Of a DNA stretch of 64,000 nucleotides, positions 22,746-33,286 are shown in pieces. The stretch is from contig NW_008709540.1 in NCBI RefSeq assembly GCF_000327385.1, positions 1,601,184 through 1,665,183 on the forward strand. Direction: 5' to 3'. The notes under the pieces are model-generated. The model was not told the origin of the DNA. It was given only the letters and a program-made list of their open reading frames with translations, and did not search any database. Every line of letters starts with the position of its first letter. Within the stretch, counting starts at the first letter, position 1. Made by a program: the position numbers and the translations under genes. The stretch comes from Lottia gigantea (Eukaryota > Mollusca > Gastropoda > Lottiidae).

Positions 22746-22894
22746 TCTTTCTTAAAAGAAATTCTTCAGATAGTGGGATTATATAATTTACTTTTCAAAA
22801 AGAAACAAAGCAATATTTTAAACTATGAGTAATCAATCCTGTGAAGGGTCATAATAATTTATTGGTCATGTTCTATTGTAATTATTATCTGTAG

Positions 22895-23017
22895 TTACGT
22901 AAGTACTGGTCGAGACAGGATGATGGATGTCTATTTGTCTCCTCTGACTATATAAACCCTGAGTGTAGTTCAGTTAGTCACACATCTCCTGACTTCACAG
23001 ATACACAGTCATACCTG
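22895..23017 (+). promoter_or_regulatory. NPM gene C promoter and non-coding exon 1
   Basis: TTACGTAA palindrome at 22895-22902 (a PAR-bZIP/C/EBP-like site), TATAAA at about 22951, exon 1 about 22980-23017 ending CATACCTG|GTAAGT. Near-identical to copy D. Confidence 0.78.
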
Positions 23018-23411
23018 GTAAGTACATTGAGATTTTATTGTAGTAGTTCGTCTCCAGTGGCTTGAATTCCAACATTGTAGTAAACCAGTAAACCATGCAC
23101 CACTTGACAATCTTTTATTTAAAACGAAAGTTAAAATTTTATAAGAATTCGAGAAGGGCCTTAAGTTAGATAGCATTAGTAATATCTAATATAAGGTCTC
23201 TATTCACAAGCGTCCAATTAAATCGTTGCATTCCGTGTAGTGGCTATTGCAGCCATGGTATAATACCAGCTTGACGTTTGATGATGAAGATGATGTATTC
23301 AATGCTGGTACACATTCTTAATTATAGCCGTTCTTCCTGGCGATTCAGTTATACGTGACAATGATATATAAATATTATTATTTTTCAGTTACCAAAAAAA
23401 AATCTACCAAA

Positions 23412-23603
23412 ATGATGAAAATTGTTATCGTTATGTCCTGTTTAATCGTAGCTATATCAGCTTTTCCAATCATGCCATTTGTACCTCCAATGCTTAACCC
23501 CATGATCAATCCCATGGCTAACCCCATGATCAACCCAGTTGCTGCTGTCGCCAACCCAGTCTTCAACCCAATTATGAGAATGGGAATGGGAATGATGTTC
23601 TAA
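23412..23603 (+). CDS. NPM secreted peptide, copy C
   Basis: 63 codons in exon 23399-23637. Starts MMKIVIVMSCLIVAISA, with Ser and Ile replacing Phe and Met of copy D inside the signal peptide. The mature part is FPIMPFVPPMLNPMINPMA, NPMINPVAAVANPVFNP and the IMRMGMGMMF tail, identical to D. Exon 3 runs from 23978 to about 24060 with AATAAA at 24040-24045. All changes from D are in the signal region, so the mature peptide is better conserved than its leader. Confidence 0.9.
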   Translation: MMKIVIVMSCLIVAISAFPIMPFVPPMLNPMINPMANPMINPVAAVANPVFNPIMRMGMGMMF

Positions 23604-25004
23604 ATTTAGTAACAAAATGGTGGCGGCTACTGTCAAGGTAGGTAACTCATAAATGTATTTTTGATTATTCAGCTATATTTATACTGGGTTAACAAATCTT
23701 TTGTCTGACAACAGTCGATCATCATCTTGTATGAATTCTCTGATGGTCATTATCACAATTAATGCTAAAATAATCAACATGTTTAACAGCTTGCTGTGTC
23801 ACCATATTGGTCCATCTTAATAGTCCATATCGCCTTGTATCTTTATATCACCCCTCTTTTGGACCAAGGACTAGTCAAAGCTGGTACATTTGGCTGATTT
23901 CTTTGTTAAGGAGTGAAGCCCGAAATACATCCCAGAAACTTTTAGCAAATTTAACATATTTTTCTCTTTTATTTCAGAAAGTTTATTTTGAATTCAATCA
24001 ACAGAGAAATATATTTACAGAGATCATCTAGTTATTTTAAATAAAATTCTATTTTTTATAACTTTATTGTTGTTATAACTCCAACAATTGTCGCCCATAA
24101 TGAATATATCAATTAAGCAGTAGGGATATTAGCTATGAGGGCTCTCCATATGGGATCTTAGTTGATACACCCCTTTACCAAACGAGGATGTTGAAATGAC
24201 AAAGACTCGTTCAAAGTGACATCAAGTGTCATCTCCCGATTAATTTTGCCTTAGCGAGGAGACCGTTATATTTCATGCATTCAGTGCCACATCGACACAT
24301 TGTTGCATTATTTTTCCGTACTAAACAGCATGCTTTGTTCTAACCAATCAATTGCTGTTCTGTTTCATTTCATTCATAGTTGCTTCCCTTTAATTGAGTT
24401 GTATATAAGGCATTGCAAAATATATAATAATCAAATGGATCAAATGAAGATGAACTGAGCCATGGACTAGTCCGGCGCACACCCGAGTCATCTGCGCAGG
24501 AAAAAGGCGATAGCTTCCGTGTGCGGGTAACTTTATGTAAGATTTTGATCATTCGTGGCGAAAAGTTGAAAATCATGCGTGTTTGATCATTTTTTCCACG
24601 AATGAACAAATGCTTGTGTGTGTGCGTAACTAAAGCTATCTGCTTAGAGGTAAATTTATGTACGCATGCGTAGTCACGTGACAGTTCAAAATGTCTGCGC
24701 CCATGGAATTGAATTTGATGGATAGTAATTCTTCGTCTTCAGAAGAAGAAATTTTGCTAAAGGGACGTAACTCTTATTTGTTATCAAGTGACTTGATAAC
24801 GTTATCTGTATGTGTAATGAAACGTTGTGTTCAGTAATAAATAGAAGTCTATATCCATAAAAAGTGTTGTTTCTTTATAGTCTTGAAGAATGTCTGAATA
24901 AAATATTAATCTCTTTGTCAGAACCCAACAAAAGGAATCACAGGTACTCTAAGTTTAAGGTCAGACTTATCGCCTTACTAAATTTTGTTTTACGACATCT
25001 GATC

Positions 25005-25031
25005 ATCTTCACAATGTCAAGCTATTACGAC
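25005..25031. mobile_element. MITE family X, left piece of a split copy
   Basis: CTTCACAATGTCAAGCTATT then ACGAC, interrupted at 25031 by the nested insertion; the element resumes at 27418. The uninterrupted equivalent in the second duplication unit starts at about 30590. Confidence 0.8.
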
Positions 25032-25083
25032 CACAGGCATCTGTTTCTATCAATAGTCGACCGTCTCAATAATAATATATATA

Positions 25084-25788
25084 TGAGAAGGTGGCTAACG
25101 CTCGTCACGAACACCTCCGCTTCAGACGACTTTCTACCATTTACCGTAATGAAATATTTTCCTAACCTTATATGAATCGTTTAATTGAATATTTTCCCTT
25201 CACACAAGACCAATTTTATATCTCCCTCAGTGTTCCCCTTCATACTAATCTAACTATTGTTCAATAAAAATACTAAAAAAATTTACACCCATTGTTTCAA
25301 TGTATCTACTTCCGGTTGATTTGGCAGTAAATATATTTCGGTTAATACGATTGGTCAGCTATAATTACCAGTCGAGTAAAAACCGAAGTGAAAGTAAAAG
25401 CATGGTTATTGACTTATCTATTTATTTAATTACTAAGAAAAAAGTAGTTATATTGGCGATTTCCATTCTTTAAAAATATATAAATAATGAAAATAGCAAC
25501 ACAGTAATTTTACAGCATCATTTTCTTCACAAAATATATAACATTCTGCCCTGAAACCCGCTAACCGGAAGTAGATGCATTGAAACGATGGGTTTTTAGT
25601 ATTTTTATTGAACAATAGTTAGATTAGTATGAAGGGGAACACTGAGGGAGATATAAAATAGGTCTTGTGTGAAGGGAAAATATTCAATTAAACGATTCAT
25701 ATAAGGTTGGGATAATGTTTCATTACGGTAAATGGTAGAAAGTCGTCTGAAGCGGAGGTGGTCGTGACGAGCGTTAGCCGCCTTCTCA
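25084..25788. mobile_element. 705-bp palindromic MITE, TA target
   Basis: Starts TGAGAAGGTGGCTAACGCTC and ends with its inverted form; arms of about 230 bp (25084-25312 and 25560-25788) are roughly 95% alike by eye around a 250-bp centre. Flanked by TA on both sides. The 62- and 103-codon frames inside it are by-products. The family is probably Tc1/mariner-related, given the TA target. No coding capacity. Confidence 0.85.
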
Positions 25789-25790
25789 TA

Positions 25791-27366
25791 CACAAAGAAA
25801 AAAGTTCAGCACATCCTTAAACAAATCATGATAGTTTTGCACCAAGTTTTAATAATTTAATAAATATGGGACTTTTGAAAAGTAAAATGTGCCTTTAATA
25901 AAGTGAAGCGAACAAATCATGACAGAACATGAACCGAACGTGCAGTTTGCTACCCAAAATGCAGTATCTTTTGTCGCTTCTATTGGTTTAATTTTCTCAT
26001 TCAAAATAGATCTTTACTCACACAAAGGGACATATGGCACGTAGACGCTTATCTGATGCCACAAGATGGCAAATAATCGGTATGCACAATGCAGGAATGT
26101 CTTACAGTGCAATTGGACGGAATCTGGGTTATAATCACACTGTTATTAGTCGTTAGGTCAATAAACATCTTCAAACTGGCGCTGTGAAGGATCGACCCAG
26201 ATCAGGAAGACCCCAGTGACCTCACAGAGAGAAGACAGAGACCTTCAGCGCCTTGTTCGTCGAGAACCCTTTGCAACGAGTACTCGTCTGAAAAGCCTAT
26301 GGCTGCCAAATCGTCGTTTCAGTCTAAGAACGCTCCGAAATCGGTTGAGAAGCACAGGAATGAATTAAACGCCCTTTGTTGACAGATCGCCACAAGGCAG
26401 CACGTTTAGCCTGGTGTATTGCTCGTCAGAACTGGAATATGAGGTCTTGGAGACGTGTTCATTGGTCAGATGAAAGTCGGTTCCTGCTCCATGTAACAGA
26501 TGGCAGAACTAGAGTGTGGAGGCACCGAAACACAGCCTACACTCCTAGAAACATCAGACCAACAGTTCCATATGGTGGGGGGTCCGTCATGATATGGGGG
26601 TGTATCTCCCATGACTGCAAGTTGGATTTGGTCACCATCAGGGGTAACTTGACAGGACAACAGTACATCCGTGACGTGTTGCAACCGATTGTGGTTCTTC
26701 ATTTTGACAACCACACACTTGCGAGTCGACCACAATTCATGGACGATGATGCTAGACCACATCGTTCACGAGCAGTCAACGATTTTATGAGGACCAATGC
26801 AATTACAATTTACCATGGTCTGCTATGAGTCCGGATTTAAATCCAATAGAACATGTTTGGGATTTCATTGGGCGACGAGTACGAGCACGTGAACCTCCTG
26901 TTCAAACTCTTCGGCAACTGGAAGCAGCACTGCATCAAGAATGGCGACAATTAACATTAGAAGAGGTTCGACGATTCACTGGAAACATGAGAAACAGGGT
27001 ACATTGTGTCATTCAAGCACGCGGAGGTTACACACGTTATTGATGTTTTGAACTTTAAGGTCAAAATGATAATGATAATGAACATTTCCAGTGCAAATTG
27101 TAACTCTTACCTCTATCTGTAAATTCTGTAGCTCCATACTTTTTCATGTGTTAAAAATGTCAAAAATGAGTACCTCTCTGCCAATGTCATTTCCAATATT
27201 AAATCTCAAAGCAAATCTATCTCAAATGGTCTTCTTTGTTGTTACATGTGCGATGGATCCGATGCAATTTAAAAAATTTAGTTACCAAGTTCGATTTCCG
27301 CTTAGTGCATCATATAATTTTGATTATGATGAAAAAACTGGGATGTGCTTAACTTTTTTCTTTGTG
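25791..27366 (+). mobile_element. Tc1-like transposon, 1576 bp
   Basis: Ends CACAAAGAAAAAAGTTCAGC and, inverted, CACAAAGAAAAAAGTTAAGC give a 25-bp inverted repeat with one mismatch, flanked by TA (25789-25790, 27367-27368). Size and TA duplication are typical of Tc1/mariner. It contains a degenerate transposase gene at 26034-27043. Its left TA is shared with the palindromic MITE, so the two sit directly side by side. Confidence 0.88.
26034..27043 (+). pseudogene. Tc1/mariner DD34E transposase, broken
   Basis: Starts MARRRLSDATRWQIIGMHNA with a helix-turn-helix region (MSYSAIGRNLGYNHTVISR) and GRP-like box (KDRPRSGRP). The catalytic part shows VHWSDESRF (first Asp), MDDDARPH (second Asp; the usual Asn after it is Asp) and SPDLNPIEHVWD (Glu). 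I count 34 residues between the second Asp and the Glu, the Tc1 DD34E spacing. The gene is inactive: an in-frame TAG near 26154, frame changes near 26213, 26370 and 26810, and a TAA near 26366. The reading frame ends at TGA after GGYTRY. Recognisable but not functional. Confidence 0.9.
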
Positions 27367-27417
27367 TATATATACTATGTAGATAGAGTCGACTATTGAT
27401 AGAAACAGATGCCTGTG

Positions 27418-27660
27418 ATTACGACCTTCGGCTTATACCTTATACCCCCAACAGTCGCGATTCTTGTATCAGTGAATGCAGCGACTTGATTGGATTGTAC
27501 GCCAGCAAATACAGCCAATCAGAGCCCTGGTATAGTATGTACAGACTTTCTGTCGAGACCTCTAATTGGATGTGATTTGCTATACAATCTTATAAAATCG
27601 CTGCATTTAAAAACTTCCGTAGGAAAGAAAAGCGGCTGTTGCTTGGCATTGTGAAGATGA
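27418..27660. mobile_element. MITE family X, right piece of the split copy
   Basis: Resumes with ATTACGACCTTCGGCTTATA, carries CTTGATTGGATTGTACGCCAGC and the AATCAGAGCC block, and ends near GGCATTGTGAAGATG. Matches the uninterrupted copy at 30590-30790. Confidence 0.8.
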
Positions 27661-27977
27661 GGTCTGATATGTTTTTTGTTTCTTTCCTTTAGATAGTTTG
27701 ATTTATAATCGAGCAACGATATGTTTGTACATTGTGTAGGTTATAAATCCCCTAAGGTTCAAGTATCAGAGAAGTAATCCATATAACTGTACATTGAGTA
27801 CCTCAATCCTGTGAAGAGACATAATAATTTATTGGTCTTACAAGAAATTCTTCAGATAGTGGAATTATATAATTTACATTTCAAAAAGAAACAAAGCAAT
27901 ATTTTAAACTATGAGTAATGAATCCTGTGAAGGGTCATAATAATTTATTGGCCATGTTCTATTGTAATTATTATCTG

Positions 27978-28103
27978 TAGTTACGTAAGTACTGGTCGAG
28001 ACAGGATGATGGATGTCTATTTGTCTCCTCTCACTATATAAACCCTGAGTGTAGTTCAGTTAGTCACACATCTCCTGACTTCACAGATACACAATCATAC
28101 CTG
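27978..28103 (+). promoter_or_regulatory. NPM gene D promoter and non-coding exon 1
   Basis: TTACGTAA at about 27980, TATAAA at 28037-28042, exon 1 about 28065-28103 ending CATACCTG|GTAAGT. Same spacing as copy C. Confidence 0.78.
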
Positions 28104-28467
28104 GTAAGTACATTGAGGTGTTATTGTTTTGTAGTTAGCATAAGTTATTTGTTTGAAATGTAATATTTATAGTAAATGATGTACTACGATTAAATCTGTT
28201 AAGCAAAACGATACGAATGGTACCAATAGTAAAATTGCATCCATTTGTATTAGGAATCCTTAAGAATACATGGAAACTGTACATCGGGGAGCAGCAAGAA
28301 TTTCTGTTATGTACGATTCAGAGAGATCAACATTTAAAATCCCAGAGTCACATAATTCTCCTATCTTTAAATTATACTTCTTGGCTATAACCCTCCAATT
28401 GTTTGCACTTAGTGATATATTATCATATAAATATCTTCTCATTTCAGATAAAAAAAAATCTACCAAA

Positions 28468-28659
28468 ATGATGAAAATTGTTATCGTTATGTTCTGTTTA
28501 ATCGTAGCTATGTCAGCTTTTCCAATCATGCCATTTGTACCTCCAATGCTTAACCCCATGATTAATCCCATGGCTAACCCCATGATCAACCCAGTTGCTG
28601 CTGTCGCCAACCCAGTCTTCAACCCAATTATGAGAATGGGAATGGGAATGATGTTCTAA
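28468..28659 (+). CDS. NPM secreted peptide, copy D
   Basis: 63 codons in exon 28448-28693: MMKIVIVMFCLIVAMSA signal, FPIMPFVPPMLNPMINPMA, NPMINPVAAVANPVFNP, IMRMGMGMMF. It agrees with the majority of the four copies at every site I compared. Exon 3 runs from 29161 to about 29245 with AATAAA at 29224-29229. The frame stays open upstream into intron 1 by chance, but the CATTTCAG acceptor and the lack of conservation of that extension in B and C argue for the ATG given. Confidence 0.9.
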   Translation: MMKIVIVMFCLIVAMSAFPIMPFVPPMLNPMINPMANPMINPVAAVANPVFNPIMRMGMGMMF

Positions 28660-28735
28660 ATTTAGTAACAAAATGGTGGCGGCTACTGTCAAGGTACGTA
28701 ACTCTATTTCGATTATCCAGTTTTATTCGTTGTAG

Positions 28736-28800
28736 ATTTCAAACAATCAATCGATTATAAACCGATGTGTCTGTATATCGGCTGATTGTTTGAAATCAAA
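28736..28800. repeat. inverted repeat in NPM D intron 2
   Basis: GATTTCAAACAATCAATCGAT pairs loosely and GATTTCAAACAATCA pairs well with TGATTGTTTGAAATC at the far end, around a loop containing CGATGTGTCTGTATATCGGC. Confidence 0.6.
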
Positions 28801-28873
28801 CAGTGGACCACTATCTGTTAGGCATCGCTGATGGTCATTGTAACAAATGACATAAAAAAATAAGCAACACAAC

Positions 28874-28914
28874 GGGGAACCAAACTCGGGCAGATAATCC
28901 GAGTTTGGTTCCCC
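28874..28914. repeat. perfect 16-bp hairpin in NPM D intron 2
   Basis: GGGGAACCAAACTCGG at 28874-28889 is the exact reverse complement of 28899-28914, separated by 9 nt. Not seen in copies B or C, so it is a recent arrival or was lost there. Confidence 0.85.
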
Positions 28915-30589
28915 ATTAAGCTCGCTGTATTACCATATACATGTGCTATTATTGTCATATCTTAAGAAGGGCGGTGTTTGTCATCCGGAGGCAGATCTAC
29001 ATGGGAAATGAAACAGATAGATATCATAAACAGTCCATATCGCCTTGTATCTTTATATCACCCCTCTTCGAACTAAGGACTGGTCAAAGCTGGTACATTT
29101 GGCTGATTTCTTTGCAAGAAACTTTTAGCAAATTTAACATATTTTTCTCTTTTATTTCAGGAAGTTTATTTTGAATTCAATCAACAGAGAAATTTATTTA
29201 CAGAGATCATCTAGTTATTTTCAAATAAAATTCTATTTTTTATAACTTTATTGTTGTTATAACTCCAGCAATTGTCGCCCATAATGAATATATCAATTAA
29301 GCAGTAGGGATATAAACAATGTTAGCTCTTCTTATGGAAAGACCGCTTTACCAAATATTACTAGCTATGTGAACTCTCAATTGTTCCGGAATTCAAATCA
29401 TCTTCCGAATAAATATTTCTTTGACTCATGGTAAAGCAAGGAGACCGTTGCATTTCATACATTTCACTGCTACACCGACACATTGATGAATTCTAGATTC
29501 ACTGACTCGTACGGGTCAGTAAGAGTGTTCTACACCTAACTACCACCCTTTAACGTTAATGCATTAAGAATCAACTCGGAATAAGATCCGTACTAAACAG
29601 CATGCTTTGTTCTAACCAATCAATTGCTATTCTCTTTCATTTTATTCCTAGTTGCTTCCCTTTAATTGACTTGTATGTAAGGCATTGCAACAAATAAATC
29701 AAATGGGTCTACTGAAGACGAACTGAGCTATGGACGAAGGACAAACGTTTACAATTGTTCACCGAAGATCGCTTAAGGCGCTCGCACACGACTCGAGCAT
29801 CGCGCATCGTGTGTGGGTAATTTTTAGCATTTGGCCACTCGTGGTCATATGGAAAATCTCTATCTGTTTGATATTTTCAACTACCTGTAGCCTGTGGCAC
29901 AGCTGTGTGGGTTATTGTGGGCGGCTTTCTCATGCGCTATTGACATTTAAAGATGGCGACACCCAGTGTGGTATTGACATAATCAATCCTATAGGATAAA
30001 TTTGTTGAATTATGACAAGATTACCCTGCCTGTACAATATCCGATCACCATAATAGTAAAAACAACTGCATTCATGATCAAAATGGTTCCAAACTACGTT
30101 CGTTCGTGCGTGTTATTTCCGTGTAAGAACCATACGTAGTTTCGTATGGGCGGCATAATTATAATGTGAGAGAAAGGCGCGAAGTCCGACGACAATAAGA
30201 CAATGTGTTAAGAATTAGAGGGCGTGTAAAATCTGTCGTCTGTCACTTCAATGATCCAAGGGGAATAAATCAGGGCGTAAGGTCGATCTAAAGGGACGTA
30301 ACTCATATTTGTTTTATTGTCCTCACGGGAGATAACGTTAATTGACTATTTATAGCTTCGTAGTTGTTTTTTTATATATTTTTATTAACCTTTATATGAA
30401 TGTCTTGAAGAATGTCTGAATGAAATATTAATCACTTTGTCAGAACCCAACAAAAGGAATCGCAGGTACTCTAACATAAAGATAATCGTATCACGAATAC
30501 AGATCGGGACATGGTCTTATATGACAAATGGGGGTGTGGTTTGGACACGATGACATAAAGGTCAAAAACTAAATTTTTTTCACGACATC

Positions 30590-30790
30590 TAAAATCTTCA
30601 AAATGTCAAGTTATTACGACCTTTGGCTTATACCTTGTACCTCCAAGAGTAGCAATTTTTGTATCAGGGAATGCAGAGACCTGATTGGATTGTACGCCAG
30701 CGATTACATTGGATGTGATTTGCTATACAATCTAATAAAATCGCTGCATTTTAAGAAAGAAAGGCGGCTGTTGCTTGGCATTGTGTAAGA
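30590..30790. mobile_element. MITE family X, uninterrupted copy in duplication unit 2
   Basis: AATGTCAAGTTATTACGACC continues directly into TTTGGCTTATACCTTG, so this is the empty site of the nested insertion at 25032-27417. It lacks part of the middle present in the unit 1 copy. Confidence 0.8.
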
Positions 30791-31089
30791 TGAGGTCTGA
30801 TATGTTTTTTGTTTCTTTCCTTTAGATAGTTTGATTTATAATCTAGCAACGATATGTTTGTACATTGTGTAGGTTATAAATTCCCCCAAGGTTCAAGTAT
30901 TAGAGAAGTACTCTGCAGAATCACAGTTTCTATATAACTGTATATTGGGCCACGCCATGTAGTGTATAGTGAGGACAATTTTGTCTACACGCAGCATTAG
31001 CCTACTATTTTAGATTCCCATCCGTCGAACAGTAGCGACTGCAGAAGCGTAAATGAGAGGGGTCACCACCGAATTCTTTCGAATCCGTT

Positions 31090-31450
31090 CTATTGTCTGA
31101 GCAAATCAAAACGTTTTTCGAAATTTTTTCGATGTTTTTTAAGAGAATTGGAATATCAACCTCAAAATAGTTCTGTTAGTCTTAGGATATCTTTGCATTG
31201 CCAAAAAAATAATCTTGTAAGTTTGAATTGAAAAGAAACACATTTCAAGCAATTTCAAGCCCCAAAATTGAAATTTTGGCTGAAAATTACCTTCTATAAA
31301 AACCAATTTTGAAGGCATAATGTGTGCTTTTATTTTTATCATCGCAGACATTTTAAGACTGACAGTTCTATTTTGAGGTTGTTATTCAAATTCTCTAAAA
31401 AAAATTGGAAAACTTGAAAAAACTTTTTACCTTGCTCAGACAATAGTTTC
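31090..31450. repeat. imperfect long inverted repeat
   Basis: CTATTGTCTGAGCAA near 31093 and AATCAACC-type block CAACCTCAAAATAG near 31158 reappear inverted at 31370 (CTATTTTGAGGTTG) and 31433 (TTGCTCAGACAATAG). Arms of about 90 bp, about 170 bp apart. Probably an old MITE; no target duplication identified. Confidence 0.6.
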
Positions 31451-33286
31451 CAAACAATAAGAAAAAAACACAAAAAACTTACATAATTAATAAGTATGAG
31501 ATTTATTCCCGCTTCCTTAGTTTAAATAAATATTTTTAAAATTTTTAAAAATGAAATCACTAAAACATAGTTATATCTAGCACTGTGATATTTAAAATTC
31601 ATACAAATTGAACATTCTGTAAGACAAATTGCATTAGTATAATAATCATAGGTCTTACAAATATACCCTATTTCTAAAAAAATAAAAATTGGACCCTATT
31701 TCACGAAGAAATTGGAATTGGTCTCTAGTTTACAAACTAGTATACTAATACAAAATCCAGTTTTAAGAAAATACAGATATCTGATTGGTTAATCTAAACA
31801 CAATTCAAGTAACTGACCAATCAGAGGAGTAGAATATATACTAAAATCAGTGTCAGGTAAGTTCAGATGACAATCGTCGCATGTAGTGACGTTTCTATGA
31901 ATAATTTGGTTGATGGGGGAATCGGGCGAGTACGGCCGCAGAATTGTTTTTCTTTCCCTTTGTATGATTTTTGAGAGACTCATTCCCAGAAATGCCACTG
32001 GTTCAATGTCCGCAACACTACAATTGATTAAAGTTATAATTATCTATTCCATTCTTTTATCAAATTAACAATTAATGAGTGGAAGTGTACCAAAACATAC
32101 AAAGGTTAAAATAACTTCTTGACAACGCCTTTAAACAATAAAATATAGTCACTCGCGGTCTCTGACGGGCAGCTACGACGGTAGAAGCCAGAACATCAGT
32201 AATAATCAGTAATAAATAAATATTATTAACAGCCTGCATGAGCCGACAATCTTTCACTATACGAATTTTTTGTAGCACCAGGCGTCAGATTTCGATTCTG
32301 AAAGCTTTGAAGGTAGTTAAAAATAACGTTCTTTCTATTCCCTGGCGAAGCAAATATCTAGAACAACATGCATTGCCTTTAAACAAACCAGGCATTAAAT
32401 GACTTAAATAATTAATTACACGGAATGCTCACCATTCTATTTTACCTTCACGCTTCATTCCTCGAACGATCTTGTTCTCTTCGATGAAGCGATTCCTTGA
32501 TCAGTTGCAATAACTCGACATAAACAAAGTTTGGAATTCATTGTTTTTGTTTGTTAATATGACTATTTTAAATAAAGATTACATCCTTTTGATTTCTTAC
32601 TAGAGAATAGCTGAATCATAGTAAATTACCCTGTCCCTTGAACACAGTCAAACTAAGAGAAATGTTCCGCTTCAAAGAAAATAAGACAAAAAGCAGACAG
32701 ATAATTCAAAACTAATCAACTTTAACCTTAACCTTATAGCGAACTTCTAGCCTGAAACAGACAGGCAAAATGAAAAATAAAAAATTGTAACTTCCATGTA
32801 GCAATGTATGACGCAGTGCTCATTGTTGTAAACGAAAAATCACCGAATCCCCATTGTGGTTCATTTCTGAGGTTTAAAATTCTTTTTGTAAAATTAGAAA
32901 ACCTTAGGATTGTTATCTTGCAATACGCGACTCTTACATTCGTTTACAATTTTCAACACATGGTCTTTCTAATCGGCAATGGCCTAATCTGGCTTGTAAT
33001 GAAAGTTACAAGATTTAAATCTAAAGGAATTGGCAGTAAATGCCTGAGTGTGGGATTCCACCTTTTACAAAAAATAAAATTTCGTTTCGTGTTTAACATG
33101 TTTTCTTGTTTCAATACAGACACGAAATTATCAAAAATGTCCTATTAGTTCATCAACAGAGCACTTGTCTGTTCCTCTCTGTTGATGACAAATGTGTGGG
33201 CTCCGTACACATTTAGTTGTAAAAAACATGAAACGAAATAATTTCTTGATTTAGAAAGATTAAGAGACAATCAAGACACTGATAGT
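31451..33286. other. stretch 3' of the neurophysin gene
   Basis: AT-rich, several open frames of 60-114 codons without recognisable domains. Part of it must be the 3' untranslated region of the minus-strand neurophysin gene; no clear polyadenylation signal was picked out. Confidence 0.45.

Larger units (their letters stand above)
25032..27417. mobile_element. hAT-like miniature element carrying two nested insertions
   Basis: Ends CACAGGCATCTGTTTCTATC and its inverted complement form 30-bp perfect terminal inverted repeats. Flanks are the exact 8-bp duplication ATTACGAC at 25024-25031 and 27418-27425, and the empty site is preserved at about 30613. Ends of the CANNG form and an 8-bp duplication fit hAT. 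Without its insertions the element is only about 100 bp (25032-25083 plus 27369-27417), almost all terminal repeat. Confidence 0.8.
22750..27835 (+). repeat. segmental duplication, unit 1 (holds NPM copy C)
   Basis: From CTTCAGATAGTGGGATTATA at about 22765 through NPM gene C, its 3' flank (TTGTCGCCCATAATGAATAT) and TGTCTTGAAGAATGTCTGAA at 24883, to the family X element that ends near 27660. The same order recurs from 27843 to 30960. Unit 1 additionally holds the 2386-bp nested insertion at 25032-27417, which unit 2 lacks. Confidence 0.85.
27836..30960 (+). repeat. segmental duplication, unit 2 (holds NPM copy D)
   Basis: Begins AGAAATTCTTCAGATAGTGG and follows unit 1 in order: promoter, NPM gene D, 3' flank, GTCTTGAAGAATGTCTGAAT at 30403, family X element, and the tail ending near AGGTTCAAGTATTAGAGAAG. 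Just before the junction, 27800-27833 repeats TCCTGTGAAG and CATAATAATTTATTGGTC, which also lie 5' of the promoters, hinting that this sequence mediated the unequal exchange. Confidence 0.85.

Noticed and set aside
26466-26762. 98-codon minus-strand frame
   Set aside because: Antisense shadow of the Tc1 transposase.
28270-28659. 129-codon frame fusing intron 1 to NPM D
   Set aside because: The upstream part is intron: a good CAG acceptor precedes the coding exon and the extension is not conserved in copies B and C.
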